A stretch of DNA of 17,939 bases from B21-G16 sp003644825 [NCBI: Candidatus Zhuqueibacterota bacterium]. GTDB taxonomy: Bacteria; SM23-31; B21-G16. The DNA is taken from positions 1 to 17,939 of the forward strand of contig QNDJ01000005.1 in assembly GCA_003644825.1 (NCBI GenBank). The letters are read 5' to 3'. Each line of letters opens with the position of its first letter. The first letter of the stretch is position 1. Under the pieces are notes generated by a model that saw only the letters and a program-made list of their open reading frames with translations, did no database searches and was not told the DNA's origin. A program made the position numbers and the translations under genes. This document shows positions 17,823-17,939 of this stretch, piece after piece.

Positions 17823-17939
17823 ATGCAAAAACTCATTATTTTTGAAATAATATCATCATTAATCTTATTGGGGGGATTTATCTTTATATTCTTTCAGATG
17901 AAAAAGCTAAGAAAAACAAAAAAAACTATAGAGAAATTC
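17823..17939 (+). CDS. Small membrane-anchored protein, N-terminal part only
   Basis: An open frame from ATG 17823 to the window end, 39 codons without a stop. It begins MQKLIIFEIISSLILLGGF and encodes one hydrophobic segment (about residues 4-25, rich in Ile, Leu and Phe) followed by a strongly basic stretch (KKLRKTKKTIEK), the pattern of a signal-anchor with the rest in the cytoplasm, possibly a coiled coil. The purine-rich AAAAAAAGGGAG just before the preceding stop can act as ribosome site. It starts one base after the Crp-like stop, so it is probably co-translated with it. No family can be named from this fragment. Confidence 0.7.
   Translation, partial: MQKLIIFEIISSLILLGGFIFIFFQMKKLRKTKKTIEKF

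Overview
The window is AT-rich, densely coded bacterial DNA with no rRNA, tRNA, CRISPR array or insertion sequence that I can see. The gene content suggests an uncultured or little-studied heterotrophic bacterium, perhaps of the Bacteroidetes/FCB-like candidate phyla. It includes secreted dipeptidyl peptidase IV, a Tat-exported sulfatase, an Asp-box (BNR) protein with a FlgD-like C-terminal domain, a YifB/ComM ATPase and lipoproteins. That placement is an inference from gene content, not from a marker gene.

Region 1 (1-9816, + strand) holds four exported proteins. They are a GH123/DUF6067-like putative glycoside hydrolase whose start lies just outside the window, dipeptidyl peptidase IV, an 885-residue Asp-box repeat protein, and a sulfatase. 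Together they look like an extracytoplasmic set for breaking down sulfated glycans or glycoproteins and their peptides. A strong hairpin lies between the Asp-box gene and the sulfatase, but its T-tract is on the minus strand.

Region 2 (9848-15346, - strand) is a compact run of six genes, read right to left: an M29-like aminopeptidase, a cyclase/formamidase-like lipoprotein, a family 2 glycosyltransferase, a ParB-family protein, a putative secreted esterase and a spore-photoproduct-lyase-like radical SAM protein. Most junctions are 1-15 bases or overlap. The esterase has an intact catalytic core, but its only plausible ATG is out of frame with it. The ATG is followed directly by an A6 run and an (AT)6 repeat, so this is either a sequencing error, a recent mutation or a phase-variable start.

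Region 3 (15503-17939, + strand) is divergent from region 2. It has the YifB/ComM-type AAA+ ATPase behind a good sigma-70-like promoter, then a cyclic-nucleotide-binding Crp-like protein, then the first 39 codons of a small membrane-anchored protein cut by the window end.

I did not recognise a clearly new defence or mobile system. The observations most worth following up are the repeat at the esterase start, the minus-strand terminator that would allow antisense transcription across the sulfatase, and the mixed operon containing a ParB-family protein without ParA.
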